Below are positions 1-8,192 of a DNA stretch of 35,265 bases, in pieces. The DNA is from JANQIV01 sp050117315. Its GTDB lineage: Bacteria > Bacteroidota > Ignavibacteria > Ignavibacteriales > Melioribacteraceae. The stretch spans positions 1-35,265 of the forward strand of contig JASFMY010000067.1 of NCBI GenBank assembly GCA_050117315.1. The letters run 5' to 3'. Under the pieces are notes generated by a model. That model was not told where the DNA came from. It saw only the letters and a list, made by a program, of their open reading frames with translations, and searched no databases. Each line of letters opens with the position of its first letter. The first letter of the stretch is position 1. The translations under genes were made by a program, and so were the position numbers.

Positions 1-972
1 AAAGAAAAGATTCAGAAGTTAGTAAAATATTGGATATCCCAGTTCAAACAATAGAAAACATAAGAAAAAGATTTGTAACAGAGAGTTTCGAATCAGCCTT
101 ATATGGTAAGGCAAAGAATCGAATATACAGAAGAAAAGTAGACGGGGAGACAGAAGCACATTTAATAGCATTAAGTTGTAGTGAACCACCAAGCGGATAT
201 TCAAGATGGACATTGCGAATGTTGGCCGAAAAGATGGTAGAATTAAAATATTCAGAAAGCATATCACATGAAACAGTCAGACAAACAATAAAAAAACGAA
301 CTTAAGCCCTGGAAACTAGATCGATGGGTTATCCCCCCAAAAGAAAACAGTGTCTTTGTCTCTCAAATGGAACAGGTCTTAGATGTATATAAAAGACCAT
401 ATAATGCTGACAATCCATTACTATGTATGGATGAATCACCGAAACAATTAATTGGGGAGAAAAAATACCAATTGCAGCCAAGCCGGGATTTACAAAAAAA
501 ATTGATTACGAATATGAACGTAAAGGTGTATGTAACATATTTATGGCATGGTTGGAAGACGGATAGTGCATATAACTCAAAGAAAGACAAAGCTTGATTG
601 GGCAAGATACTATCAGATAATTATTACAGAGAAGCCTCAAGATTAACACTGGTAATGGATAATCTCAATACCCACTCTCCATCTTCTTTATATGAAGCTT
701 TTCAACCCGAAGAAGCAAAAAGAATATGGGATAGGTTTGAATTTGTTTATACACCAAAACATGGAAGTTGGCTTAATATGGCTGAGATTGAGTTAAATGT
801 TATTAATTCGCAATGTCTAAACAGAAGAATTGATAATATTGAAACCGTCAAAAAAGAAGTAAAGGCTTGGCAGGATGATAGAAACAACAAAAGGGCTAGG
901 GTTGATTGGCAGTTTACTAATGAAAAGGCAAGATTTAAATTAAAAAGACTATTCCCTCAAATATATACTTGA
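1..972 (+). pseudogene. IS630-family transposase, 5'-truncated by the window edge and frameshifted
   Basis: Seen: joining reading frames gives an IS630-type transposase. Frame from base 3 has a helix-turn-helix region followed by the family-typical stretches ALYGKAKNRIYRRK and GYSRWTLRMLAEK. The next piece has NELKPW and the first catalytic region MDESPKQLIGE. The last piece (about 640-972) has VMDNLNTHSPSSL and HGSWLNMAEIE, the second Asp and final Glu of the DDE triad. The frame changes near 300 (A run), near 470 (A run), near 572 and near 635, and an in-frame TGA ends the middle piece at 597. At least four lesions make a functional product unlikely. Genes elsewhere in the window are intact, so these are unlikely to be general base-calling errors. 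The element ends only a few bases from the convergent regulator gene. The N-terminus lies outside the window. Confidence 0.9.
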
Positions 973-979
973 CAGGACT

Positions 980-2347
980 CTAGTCTTCAAAAACGATATT
1001 ATATTTATTAATCAACCTGTGGATTGATCTCCTGTCGATTCCACAATCCTCCGCTGTTTGGGATATGTTTCCCTTATTTTTCTTTAAGTAGTAGGTTAAA
1101 TACTGCAATTCAAATTTCTCAATGACTGATTCTTTGGCTTCTTTATAATTCAACGCAAGAATATTTTCATCAAACGAAACAGATTTTTCCACAATATTAC
1201 TAGGTAAATCTGAAACTTGTATTATGTTATTCGTACACAAAAAATAAGAACGGCTTATTACATTCCTTAATTCTCTCACATTACCCGGCCATGAATAATT
1301 TAATAGAGCTTCTTTTGCATCAGGAGAGAACTCTCTAATAACTTTGGAATTTTTCCGGCAAAGTTCATTCATAAAATCAAATACCAACGGAAGAATATCG
1401 TCCTTCCGATCCCTTAAAGGCGGTATCTCTAATGTGAATGTATTTAATCTGTAATATAAATCCTGTCTGAACCTATTTTCATTTACAAGTTTTTCTAAAT
1501 CCTGGTTAGTTGCAGCAATAATTCTAACGTTTATCTCTATTTCTTTCTGTCCCCCGACCCGTCGTATTTTCTTTTCTTCAAGCATTCTTAATAATTTAAC
1601 TTGAAGAGCCTGGCTCATATCTCCTATTTCATCAAAAAAGAATGTGCCGTTGTTTGCAAACTCGAGCAATCCGGGCTTGGTATTTAATGCGCCGGTAAAT
1701 GCACCTTTCTCGTGTCCGAAAAGTTCGCTTTCAAAAAGATGTTCCGGAAGTGCACCGCAATTTACAGGTACAAAAGGCTCTTTATCACCTTTGCTGATAT
1801 TATGAATTTCTCTGGCAATCAACTCCTTGCCGGATCCGCTCTCTCCAATGATTAGAATGTTCATATCATTCTTAGCAACTTTTCTTACCTGCTCCAAAAC
1901 CTTTTTCATTTTGTCGCTTTTGAAAATGATTCCGTTGATATTTTCATGCTCATCGTCTGAAACTTCACCCCCTGATTTTAATGCCCTATCAATACAGTTA
2001 AATAATTTTCTCGAAGTAAACGGTTTTTCAACAAAATCAAATGCACCGTATTTAACAGCTTCAACACTAGCTTCTATTGTGCCGTAACCCGATATGACTA
2101 TTACTTGAGCATTTGGCAACCCTTCTTTTGTTTTTTTAACGATATCCAACCCGCTTATAACTTGCATCTTCAAATCGGTGATAATAAGGTCAAATTCATT
2201 TTCGCTTAATTTCGATAATGCAGATTGAGAATTGTTTTCCTTAGTAATGACAAAATCTTCTCTTGTTGACAAAATTTTTTCAAGCGAATTAAGCATTTCT
2301 GTTTCATCATCTATAATAAATATTTTTTTCATATTGAATTGTTCCAT
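980..2347 (-). CDS. Sigma-54-dependent NtrC-family response regulator
   Basis: Cytoplasmic transcription activator of 455 aa. Residues 7-120 form a receiver domain: acidic pair D13/D14, phospho-acceptor D58 in IITDLKM, Ser86 in VISGYG, Lys108 in VEKPF. The usual Pro after the acceptor Met is replaced by Gln. Residues about 140-375 are a sigma-54 AAA+ domain with Walker A GESGSGKE (168-175), GAFTGA (215-220) that contacts sigma-54, and Walker B FFFDE (236-240). The C-terminus is a Fis-type helix-turn-helix ending near INKYNIVFED. Its ATG shares one base with the stop of the kinase gene (TAATG), so the two are translationally coupled and form a two-component pair; a second possible start is Met6. 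Known for the family: phosphorylation permits hexamer assembly and open-complex formation at -24/-12 promoters. Target genes are not identifiable here. Confidence 0.96.
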   Translation of the reverse strand: MEQFNMKKIFIIDDETEMLNSLEKILSTREDFVITKENNSQSALSKLSENEFDLIITDLKMQVISGLDIVKKTKEGLPNAQVIVISGYGTIEASVEAVKYGAFDFVEKPFTSRKLFNCIDRALKSGGEVSDDEHENINGIIFKSDKMKKVLEQVRKVAKNDMNILIIGESGSGKELIAREIHNISKGDKEPFVPVNCGALPEHLFESELFGHEKGAFTGALNTKPGLLEFANNGTFFFDEIGDMSQALQVKLLRMLEEKKIRRVGGQKEIEINVRIIAATNQDLEKLVNENRFRQDLYYRLNTFTLEIPPLRDRKDDILPLVFDFMNELCRKNSKVIREFSPDAKEALLNYSWPGNVRELRNVISRSYFLCTNNIIQVSDLPSNIVEKSVSFDENILALNYKEAKESVIEKFELQYLTYYLKKNKGNISQTAEDCGIDRRSIHRLINKYNIVFED

Positions 2348-3804
2348 TAATTAAACGTTATGTTGAACTTTGTCCCTTTTCCCGGCTCACTTTCACAATC
2401 AATTACAGCATTATGGTTGTCACATATTTTTTTTACAATGTATAAACCGATTCCCGTACCTTTATCAGATTCTTTCGTTGAAAAAAAAGGCGAAAAGATT
2501 TGTTCAATATTCTCAGCCGGGATACCTTTTCCGTTGTCTTTTACATATAACAAAATTTTATCATTATTCGTTCTTTCAATCCCAATTTCTATAATTCCGT
2601 CGGGATCTATTGCATCAATTGAGTTGCTTATAAGATTAGTTATTAACTGGTCAAGTTGAAGATTATCCCCTATTATTTTAGCGCTTTCTATTTTGATATT
2701 CTTTTTGAACTCAATATTTTTTTTGGACATAAGTGGAATATATATCTGCATACTATCATCAAGTAAATTAACAAGGTCTACTTGTTTAAATTCCTTATTG
2801 GATTTCTTCGAATGTCTTAAAATATTCCTTGTAATTTTAGAAACTTTTATCGACTCATCTGCAAGAACGTCGAAGTCATCCTTAAATTTATCTAGCGCGT
2901 TGTTGTTATACGCTTGCAGTTGGAGGTAATCTGCCCGTGATAAAATTATCCCGATATGATTATTTATTTCATGAGCCATCTCAGCAGTAAGTTCTCCTAC
3001 ATGTGCAAGTTTATCGACATGCTGTAGCTGGCTTAAATGTAATTGTTCTATTTCTTCTCTTGAATGGTTTATTTCGTCAGCCATTTTATTGAACTGTTTT
3101 TCCAAAGTTCCAAACTCGTTATCGCTTGCTGCTTCCATTCTGAAATTCATATTGCCCTTTTCCAGCTCGGTAATTGCAGCCATAAATTTCCTTAACGGCT
3201 GGTTGATTATTCTGTTGAAGAATAAATAGAAGCCGGTAATCAAAACAAGTATTATTGCTGTTCCCAGATAAATAGTGTGTAACGAACCTGTATAGAAATA
3301 AGATTCGGAGGTAGTTAAATGTGAATCAACGTCAAGATAGGCAATAACTTTACTATCACCATGGCAACTTTGGCATTTAGCAGAATTCTCAATCGGCTCA
3401 AACGCTGCATAGTTATCATCTAACAACCTGATACTTCGTATATCATCTTTTTTTAAACTTGGCAGAATGTGGCCAGGTGCGGCAACTTCAATTTTTCTAC
3501 CTATTTCATCTCTATCAGTCGAATAAAGAATTTTATCCTCATTATCAAATATTCTGATGTGAACAATATTTTCATACTTTGATATATCCTCAACAATTGT
3601 CTGTACATCTTTACTTGACCCTTGGAGCATCTCGTTGTCTAACCCGTAGCGAAGCATATCCATGGTTGTATCAAGCAAGATTATTGATCTTTCATAGAAA
3701 TTTCTTTGAAATTGATTTATAAGAAAATAAATAGGAATGCCGACACTAAGTACAATAAAGATTAGCAAACCTACTATAAATTTAGATTTTATTGTTTTTA
3801 GCAT
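2347..3804 (-). CDS. Membrane sensor histidine kinase with periplasmic CxxCH heme motif
   Basis: 485 aa. A first membrane helix (about 9-29) and a second (about 177-197) enclose a periplasmic sensor of about 147 residues. That sensor holds one c-type heme motif, CQSCH, at 144-148. A HAMP linker follows (about 198-250). The dimerisation/phosphotransfer helix has H278 in AEMAHEINNHIG, and the ATPase domain has N box NLISNSIDAI, G1 DNGKGIP and G2 GTGIGLYIVKK. The nearest partner is the downstream NtrC-type regulator, overlapping by one base. CxxCH in an exported domain implies covalent heme attachment by the Ccm/Ccs machinery, as known for heme-containing Geobacter sensor domains. Ligand or redox sensing is therefore the inferred role. 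A single motif could in principle be a metal site instead, but the gene sits near a multiheme cytochrome. Confidence 0.94.
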   Translation of the reverse strand: MLKTIKSKFIVGLLIFIVLSVGIPIYFLINQFQRNFYERSIILLDTTMDMLRYGLDNEMLQGSSKDVQTIVEDISKYENIVHIRIFDNEDKILYSTDRDEIGRKIEVAAPGHILPSLKKDDIRSIRLLDDNYAAFEPIENSAKCQSCHGDSKVIAYLDVDSHLTTSESYFYTGSLHTIYLGTAIILVLITGFYLFFNRIINQPLRKFMAAITELEKGNMNFRMEAASDNEFGTLEKQFNKMADEINHSREEIEQLHLSQLQHVDKLAHVGELTAEMAHEINNHIGIILSRADYLQLQAYNNNALDKFKDDFDVLADESIKVSKITRNILRHSKKSNKEFKQVDLVNLLDDSMQIYIPLMSKKNIEFKKNIKIESAKIIGDNLQLDQLITNLISNSIDAIDPDGIIEIGIERTNNDKILLYVKDNGKGIPAENIEQIFSPFFSTKESDKGTGIGLYIVKKICDNHNAVIDCESEPGKGTKFNITFN

Positions 3805-4026
3805 TTCGGTTTTCTTTTATTTTAATGGGACAGTTGTGTCTCAGTGAGATTTTTATGTCTCCATTTATCCGATATTATTTCCCTTTAATTTTTTAGATTC
3901 AAAATCCAATCAAATAAAAAGAACCTTATTTGATATAAAATAAAAATTTTGAGACGTTAATACCAATTTATAGAATTATTTGTTCACCAAACATATTAGG
4001 TATGATGGTTGCTTAATACAAAGGTA

Positions 4027-4410
4027 ATGAAGACTTTAATAATTTCAAACGAGTTTTGCAAAAAAGGTTCACAGATGCTAAGTGATACATTGCAGGAAAA
4101 CGAGATATATTTTACCAATGAATTTTCTTCACCTCTCGAACTCGTTTCGGAAATAATTTCTATAAATCCTTCAGTACTGGTAATTGATGATGATTTAACC
4201 CAACCGGATTCAATAGAGATTATAAAATCAATAAAAAAGATAAATAAGGATATAGCTACCGTATTCATCACTTCTAACAGCAGTGTAGAATTCGGCAGGA
4301 ATGTTAGCCCGCTCGGAATTCAATTTTATGCTATTAAACCAATTGAAGAATCTGATCTGGCAGAGTCAATTAATTCAATACAAAAACTATTAAAGAAGAA
4401 TACAAACTAA
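4027..4410 (+). CDS. Stand-alone response-regulator receiver domain protein
   Basis: About 127 aa with no output domain. Starting at ATG 4027 gives MKTLIISNEF, a receiver-like first strand; an in-frame TTG at 4009 would add six residues. ATG is preferred because AAAGG precedes it closely. The likely acceptor region is VLVIDDDLTQ, with three consecutive Asp, followed by the Thr/Ser region TVFITSNSS and the Lys-Pro pair in YAIKPIEE. The N-terminal acidic pair normal in receivers is not obvious (SNEF), so Mg2+ binding and phosphorylation may be weakened. It is divergent from the kinase/regulator pair and lies ahead of the cytochrome gene. It may modulate that kinase as a phosphate sink or be a degenerate, non-phosphorylated receiver. 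Confidence 0.75.
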   Translation: MKTLIISNEFCKKGSQMLSDTLQENEIYFTNEFSSPLELVSEIISINPSVLVIDDDLTQPDSIEIIKSIKKINKDIATVFITSNSSVEFGRNVSPLGIQFYAIKPIEESDLAESINSIQKLLKKNTN

Positions 4411-4493
4411 TCACTCTACGGGAAAGTAATCATGAAAATTAAACATTCCAGATTCATTAAAACTTATGAGTTCCCACACTACAAGGAGACTAT

Positions 4494-4583
4494 ATGCTAA
4501 AGTTTTTAAGAATATTATTAATTAATTCAAATTTTATTCTCAATATTAAAAATAGGTTTACTGCAAAATTAGTAGTAGCATAA
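4494..4583 (+). CDS. Possible 29-aa small protein
   Basis: A short frame starting MLKFLRILLINSNF lies in the 290-base gap between the receiver and cytochrome genes. Its only support is a well-placed ribosome-binding site, AAGGAG, five bases before the ATG, as strong as those of real genes nearby. The product would be basic with a hydrophobic N-terminal half. I recognise no family. The rest of the gap is A/T-rich. A TATAAT at 4645-4650 is a possible -10 box for the cytochrome gene, without a convincing -35 box. Confidence 0.25.
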   Translation: MLKFLRILLINSNFILNIKNRFTAKLVVA

Positions 4584-4699
4584 CCTTTAAAAAATATAAT
4601 AGCAAAGCATTAATTTCCAATTATTAACAATAGGATTTCAATGGTATAATTATTGATAATATATCCAAAAGTCTTATTATCTATGAAAAGGAGAAGGAT

Positions 4700-6676
4700 A
4701 TGACAAAAAAAATACTATTAACTTGTTTTTTCTCTTTTATGGTTGCTTTAACATTTGCTCAAGAAGTTACGGTAACACCTTATGGAAGTTCCAATAGAGA
4801 TGTAGCTCTTGACTCAAACGACATTTTTGACCGCGTTTATGACGGTTTACAAAATGTTGGCGTTGGTACAAAAATATACTTAAATGGCTATTCTGATGCA
4901 GGTGACGCCGCAAACGGAACCTGGTTAATTTCCTCACAACCAGACGGCTCAAGTGCAGAATTTGGTGAAACTTATGATTTAGATACCAACAGTCAAATTA
5001 TTTCAATTGTTTTGGATGTAGTAGGCCAATATCAATTTGAATTCAGCAACGGTACTAATTATGCATCAATAACTTTTAATGCAGGTACATACTTGGGATA
5101 TGACAGTGGAAGTCTGAACTGTAATACCTGTCATAGTGAAACTGCTACAAATTGGTTGGAAACAAAACATGCAACTACCTTGGAAAGAGGATTGAACGGA
5201 ACTTTAAGCAATCATTTCCAGGATTTTTGTGTACGATGCCACTCTACCGGTTATGATTCTGATGCAAACAGCGACGGTTTTGACGACAGAGATTTTGTGT
5301 TCCCAGACACTACAAGCCAAACAACTTATGAAGAAGTACTTGTGAATTCGCCCGAAGCTATGAAATTGGCGAACGTTCAATGCGAAGCCTGTCATGGTCC
5401 GGGTAGCGAACATATCGGTAATACTAATGATTCAAGAATTGTAAACTCCTTTGATACAAAACTATGCTCCAAATGTCATGATTCCGGCACACACCATGTA
5501 TTCCCTGCACAATTTGACGTTTCCAATCATGCTGATTTGGATAGAAACTCAACTAGTGCCTCTTGTGCTCAATGCCATAACGGTGCTGGTTTTGTAAATT
5601 ATGTTAAAGGCGGAAAAGTAACGCTTACAGAAGATGAACCTGCTGAAGTTAACATAGTTTGTGCTGCATGCCATGATCCGCATAACGCTACAAATGATCA
5701 TCAATTGAGAACTGTTGAAGCAACATTGGAAACCGGAGAAGAAGTAACTGTCGGTGGCCTTGGTAAACTGTGCATGAATTGCCACAGAACAAGAAGGGAT
5801 GCAGTTGATTACACGACAAATTATCTGGACAACCTAAGCTCACACTATGGCCCGCACCATGGTAATCAGGCAGAAGTATTATTGGCAACAAACTATCCTG
5901 ATCTTGGCGTTACTTTTGAGTCCACAATGCATTATAATTATACAACAGATGCCTGTGTATCCTGCCATATGAACGATCAGGGAACAGTTGATGAAAACGA
6001 TAACGTATTGTTAAGCGGCGGCCACTCATTCAGAATGAGTACTCCCGACGGTGAAGACAATGTTGCCGCATGTGAGCCTTGTCATAGTTTTGAATCTTTT
6101 GAAGCCGTTACGGCGGAAATTGATGGGGTTACAGACTTTGACGGTGACGGCACGGACGAAGACTTACAACACGAAGTGGAAGGAATGCTGCACAAAATAG
6201 AAATGATGCTTCCTCCATTAGATTCAGAAGAAATTAATACTATAGATTCTACGTGGACACCGTTACAAGCTAAAGCATTTTACATCTGGGAAATGATTGA
6301 AGAAGACGGCAGTTATGGTATTCATAATGCTGAATTTGCAGTTGGAATTTTGACTGAGACAATTTCACAGCTTGAAGGCGCTACAGATGTTGAAGAAATC
6401 GAAGGATTGCCGGCAACCTATGCATTAGAACAAAATTATCCGAATCCTTTTAACCCTTCAACCACAATTAGATTTTCAACTCCGGAAGCAACAAATGTTA
6501 AGATTGTCGTATTTGATGCTCTAGGCAGAGAAGTTACTACATTAGTAAATGAAGAGCTAAATCCCGGAAATTACAATGTGGATTTTGATGCGGCAAATTA
6601 CTCATCAGGGATTTACCTGTACAGAATTGAAACAAGCAATTTTGTTCAAGTTAAGAAAATGATATTATTAAAATAA
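4700..6676 (+). CDS. T9SS-exported nine-heme c-type cytochrome
   Basis: 658 aa. A signal peptide of about 20 residues ends at FAQ. A beta-rich N-terminal region precedes nine CxxCH motifs starting at residues 141, 177, 228, 256, 289, 321, 358, 419 and 458. The spacing, with the pieces CEACHGPGSEH and KLCSKCHDSGTHH, resembles the cytochrome c554-type multiheme fold. The C-terminus (about 575-658) is a T9SS sorting domain with EQNYPNPFNPSTTIRF and final KKMILLK. So the protein is predicted to cross the inner membrane by Sec, receive hemes in the periplasm and be placed on or outside the outer membrane. An extracellular electron-transfer role is inference. A strong ribosome-binding site (AAGGAGAAGGAT) precedes the ATG. 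A terminator follows, so it appears monocistronic. Confidence 0.93.
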   Translation: MTKKILLTCFFSFMVALTFAQEVTVTPYGSSNRDVALDSNDIFDRVYDGLQNVGVGTKIYLNGYSDAGDAANGTWLISSQPDGSSAEFGETYDLDTNSQIISIVLDVVGQYQFEFSNGTNYASITFNAGTYLGYDSGSLNCNTCHSETATNWLETKHATTLERGLNGTLSNHFQDFCVRCHSTGYDSDANSDGFDDRDFVFPDTTSQTTYEEVLVNSPEAMKLANVQCEACHGPGSEHIGNTNDSRIVNSFDTKLCSKCHDSGTHHVFPAQFDVSNHADLDRNSTSASCAQCHNGAGFVNYVKGGKVTLTEDEPAEVNIVCAACHDPHNATNDHQLRTVEATLETGEEVTVGGLGKLCMNCHRTRRDAVDYTTNYLDNLSSHYGPHHGNQAEVLLATNYPDLGVTFESTMHYNYTTDACVSCHMNDQGTVDENDNVLLSGGHSFRMSTPDGEDNVAACEPCHSFESFEAVTAEIDGVTDFDGDGTDEDLQHEVEGMLHKIEMMLPPLDSEEINTIDSTWTPLQAKAFYIWEMIEEDGSYGIHNAEFAVGILTETISQLEGATDVEEIEGLPATYALEQNYPNPFNPSTTIRFSTPEATNVKIVVFDALGREVTTLVNEELNPGNYNVDFDAANYSSGIYLYRIETSNFVQVKKMILLK

Positions 6677-6700
6677 TTATTTTAATACACTTTCTTTTTT

Positions 6701-6724
6701 AAGCCCGGTCAGCCGGGCTTTTTT
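6701..6724 (+). terminator. Rho-independent terminator of the cytochrome gene
   Basis: A perfect 8-bp stem (AAGCCCGG paired with CCGGGCTT, loop TCAG) is followed by a T run, 24 bases after the cytochrome stop. Confidence 0.93.
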
Positions 6725-6782
6725 ATTGCTCAACTTTCAACCTCATTTTTAATATATTTATAATCCATAAAAATTGAAGCAT

Positions 6783-8192
6783 ATGAGAATTGAAAAAGAT
6801 TCACGTGGTGAAGTAAATATTCCCGATAAAGCTTTTTACGGGATTCACTCCTTCAGAAGTGCAAACAACTTTCCTCATTCAGGTGAAAAAATAAATCCCT
6901 ATTTAATTAAGGCATACTTACAGGTCAAAAAAGCCGCTGCCGAAACAAATAATAAAGTCAATTTACTTTTCAAGGATAAATATGAACCAATAATAGATGC
7001 AATTGATATATTATTGGACGAAGTGGAATCGGCGATTGCCGACAAGGATAATTCAATTTATGAAAAAATCATTGTTGACCCTTATCAGGGTGGAGCAGGC
7101 ACTTCCCTAAATATGAATATAAATGAAGTAATTGCCAATCTTGCGTTAAAACAAATTGCGAAAAATTTCGGGGACTATGACATTATTCACCCCATTGACC
7201 ATGTAAACATGTCGCAGTCCACAAACGATACTTTCCCAACAGCATTTAAGATTGCGTCAATTTATTTATTGAAAGAACTGCAGGAGTCGTTCGCCGCATT
7301 ACAAAGAGAGTTTCAAAATAAAGAAGAAGAATTTAAAGGCATAATAAAATTAGGCAGAACTCAGTTGCAGGATGCCGTGCCTATTACTTTGGGACAGGAG
7401 TTCGGAGCATTTGCACAAGCCTTTGCAAGGGATAGATGGCGCCTGTATAATGCAGAAGAAAGGTTACGATCGGTCAACCTCGGTGGGACTGCTATTGGTA
7501 ATTCAGTTTCTGCAACAACAGGATATGTTTTAAATGTAAACAGTGTTCTGAAAAAGATCACAGGCTTACCGATTGCCAAAAGTGAAGATTTAATTGACGC
7601 AACACAAAACCTGGATATGTTCGTTGAAGTACACGGGATTGTAAAAGCTGGAGCAGTATCAATAATAAAAGTGTGCAACGATTTGAGACTTTTGGCAAGC
7701 GGGCCTAAAGGAGGATTTGGTGAAATAATTTTACCGGCAATGCAGTCAGGCTCAAGTATAATGCCAGGCAAGATAAACCCGGTTGTACTTGAGAATGCAA
7801 TACAATTTGCAGAGATGGTTAAAGGAAACGATGTTGTGATAGGAAACCTGGCAGGAGCGGGCAACCTCGAATTAAATGCTTTTATTCCATTATTGTCACA
7901 TCTATTTTTAAAATCTTTGCAGACATTAAAAGATGTAAATTATTCACTGGCACAAAACTGTATCGCGGGCATAAAAGCTGATGCTGAAAAATGTAAAGAG
8001 CATTTGATTGATTCATCTGCAATTGCGGCATCATTAATTTCAACATTTGGTTATGATGCCATACAGGAAATTGTAAAATATTCATATGAAAACGAACTTC
8101 CTTTTGTTCATGCCTTATTAAAAAGTAATATAGTAGACGAAAAGGAATTATTCGAAATTTTATCAAGAGAATTAGGAATTGAAATTGAGTAA
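6783..8192 (+). CDS. aspA: Aspartate ammonia-lyase
   Basis: 469 aa member of the fumarase/aspartase superfamily, cytoplasmic, converting L-aspartate to fumarate and ammonia. Starting at ATG 6783 gives MRIEKDSRGEV, which matches the start of known aspartases; a TTG nine bases upstream is possible but unnecessary. Visible landmarks are VDPYQGGAGTSLNMN, HVNMSQSTNDTFPTA and LGRTQLQDAVPITLGQE, and the signature loop GSSIMPGKINPV at residues 323-334, whose second Ser is the catalytic base in the family. Fumarase class II shares the loop, but the N-terminus and the QGGAGTS region favour aspartase. The last bases overlap hydF, so the two are translated together. Known: aspartase genes occur in several hydrogenase-maturation clusters. 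Ammonia supply for the azadithiolate bridge is a possible reason (inference). Confidence 0.88.
   Translation: MRIEKDSRGEVNIPDKAFYGIHSFRSANNFPHSGEKINPYLIKAYLQVKKAAAETNNKVNLLFKDKYEPIIDAIDILLDEVESAIADKDNSIYEKIIVDPYQGGAGTSLNMNINEVIANLALKQIAKNFGDYDIIHPIDHVNMSQSTNDTFPTAFKIASIYLLKELQESFAALQREFQNKEEEFKGIIKLGRTQLQDAVPITLGQEFGAFAQAFARDRWRLYNAEERLRSVNLGGTAIGNSVSATTGYVLNVNSVLKKITGLPIAKSEDLIDATQNLDMFVEVHGIVKAGAVSIIKVCNDLRLLASGPKGGFGEIILPAMQSGSSIMPGKINPVVLENAIQFAEMVKGNDVVIGNLAGAGNLELNAFIPLLSHLFLKSLQTLKDVNYSLAQNCIAGIKADAEKCKEHLIDSSAIAASLISTFGYDAIQEIVKYSYENELPFVHALLKSNIVDEKELFEILSRELGIEIE

Noticed and set aside
4432..4500. 22-aa frame starting MKIKHSRF
   Set aside because: Weak upstream site, no family, and it overlaps the better-supported small frame at 4494.
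4642..4657. Sigma-54 promoter ahead of the cytochrome gene (TGG with GA at proper distance)
   Set aside because: The essential GC of the -12 element is missing, and the -24 GG lacks the following CAC.
7361..7864. 167-aa frame opposite aspA
   Set aside because: Lies wholly opposite a well-supported enzyme gene and has no domain of its own.
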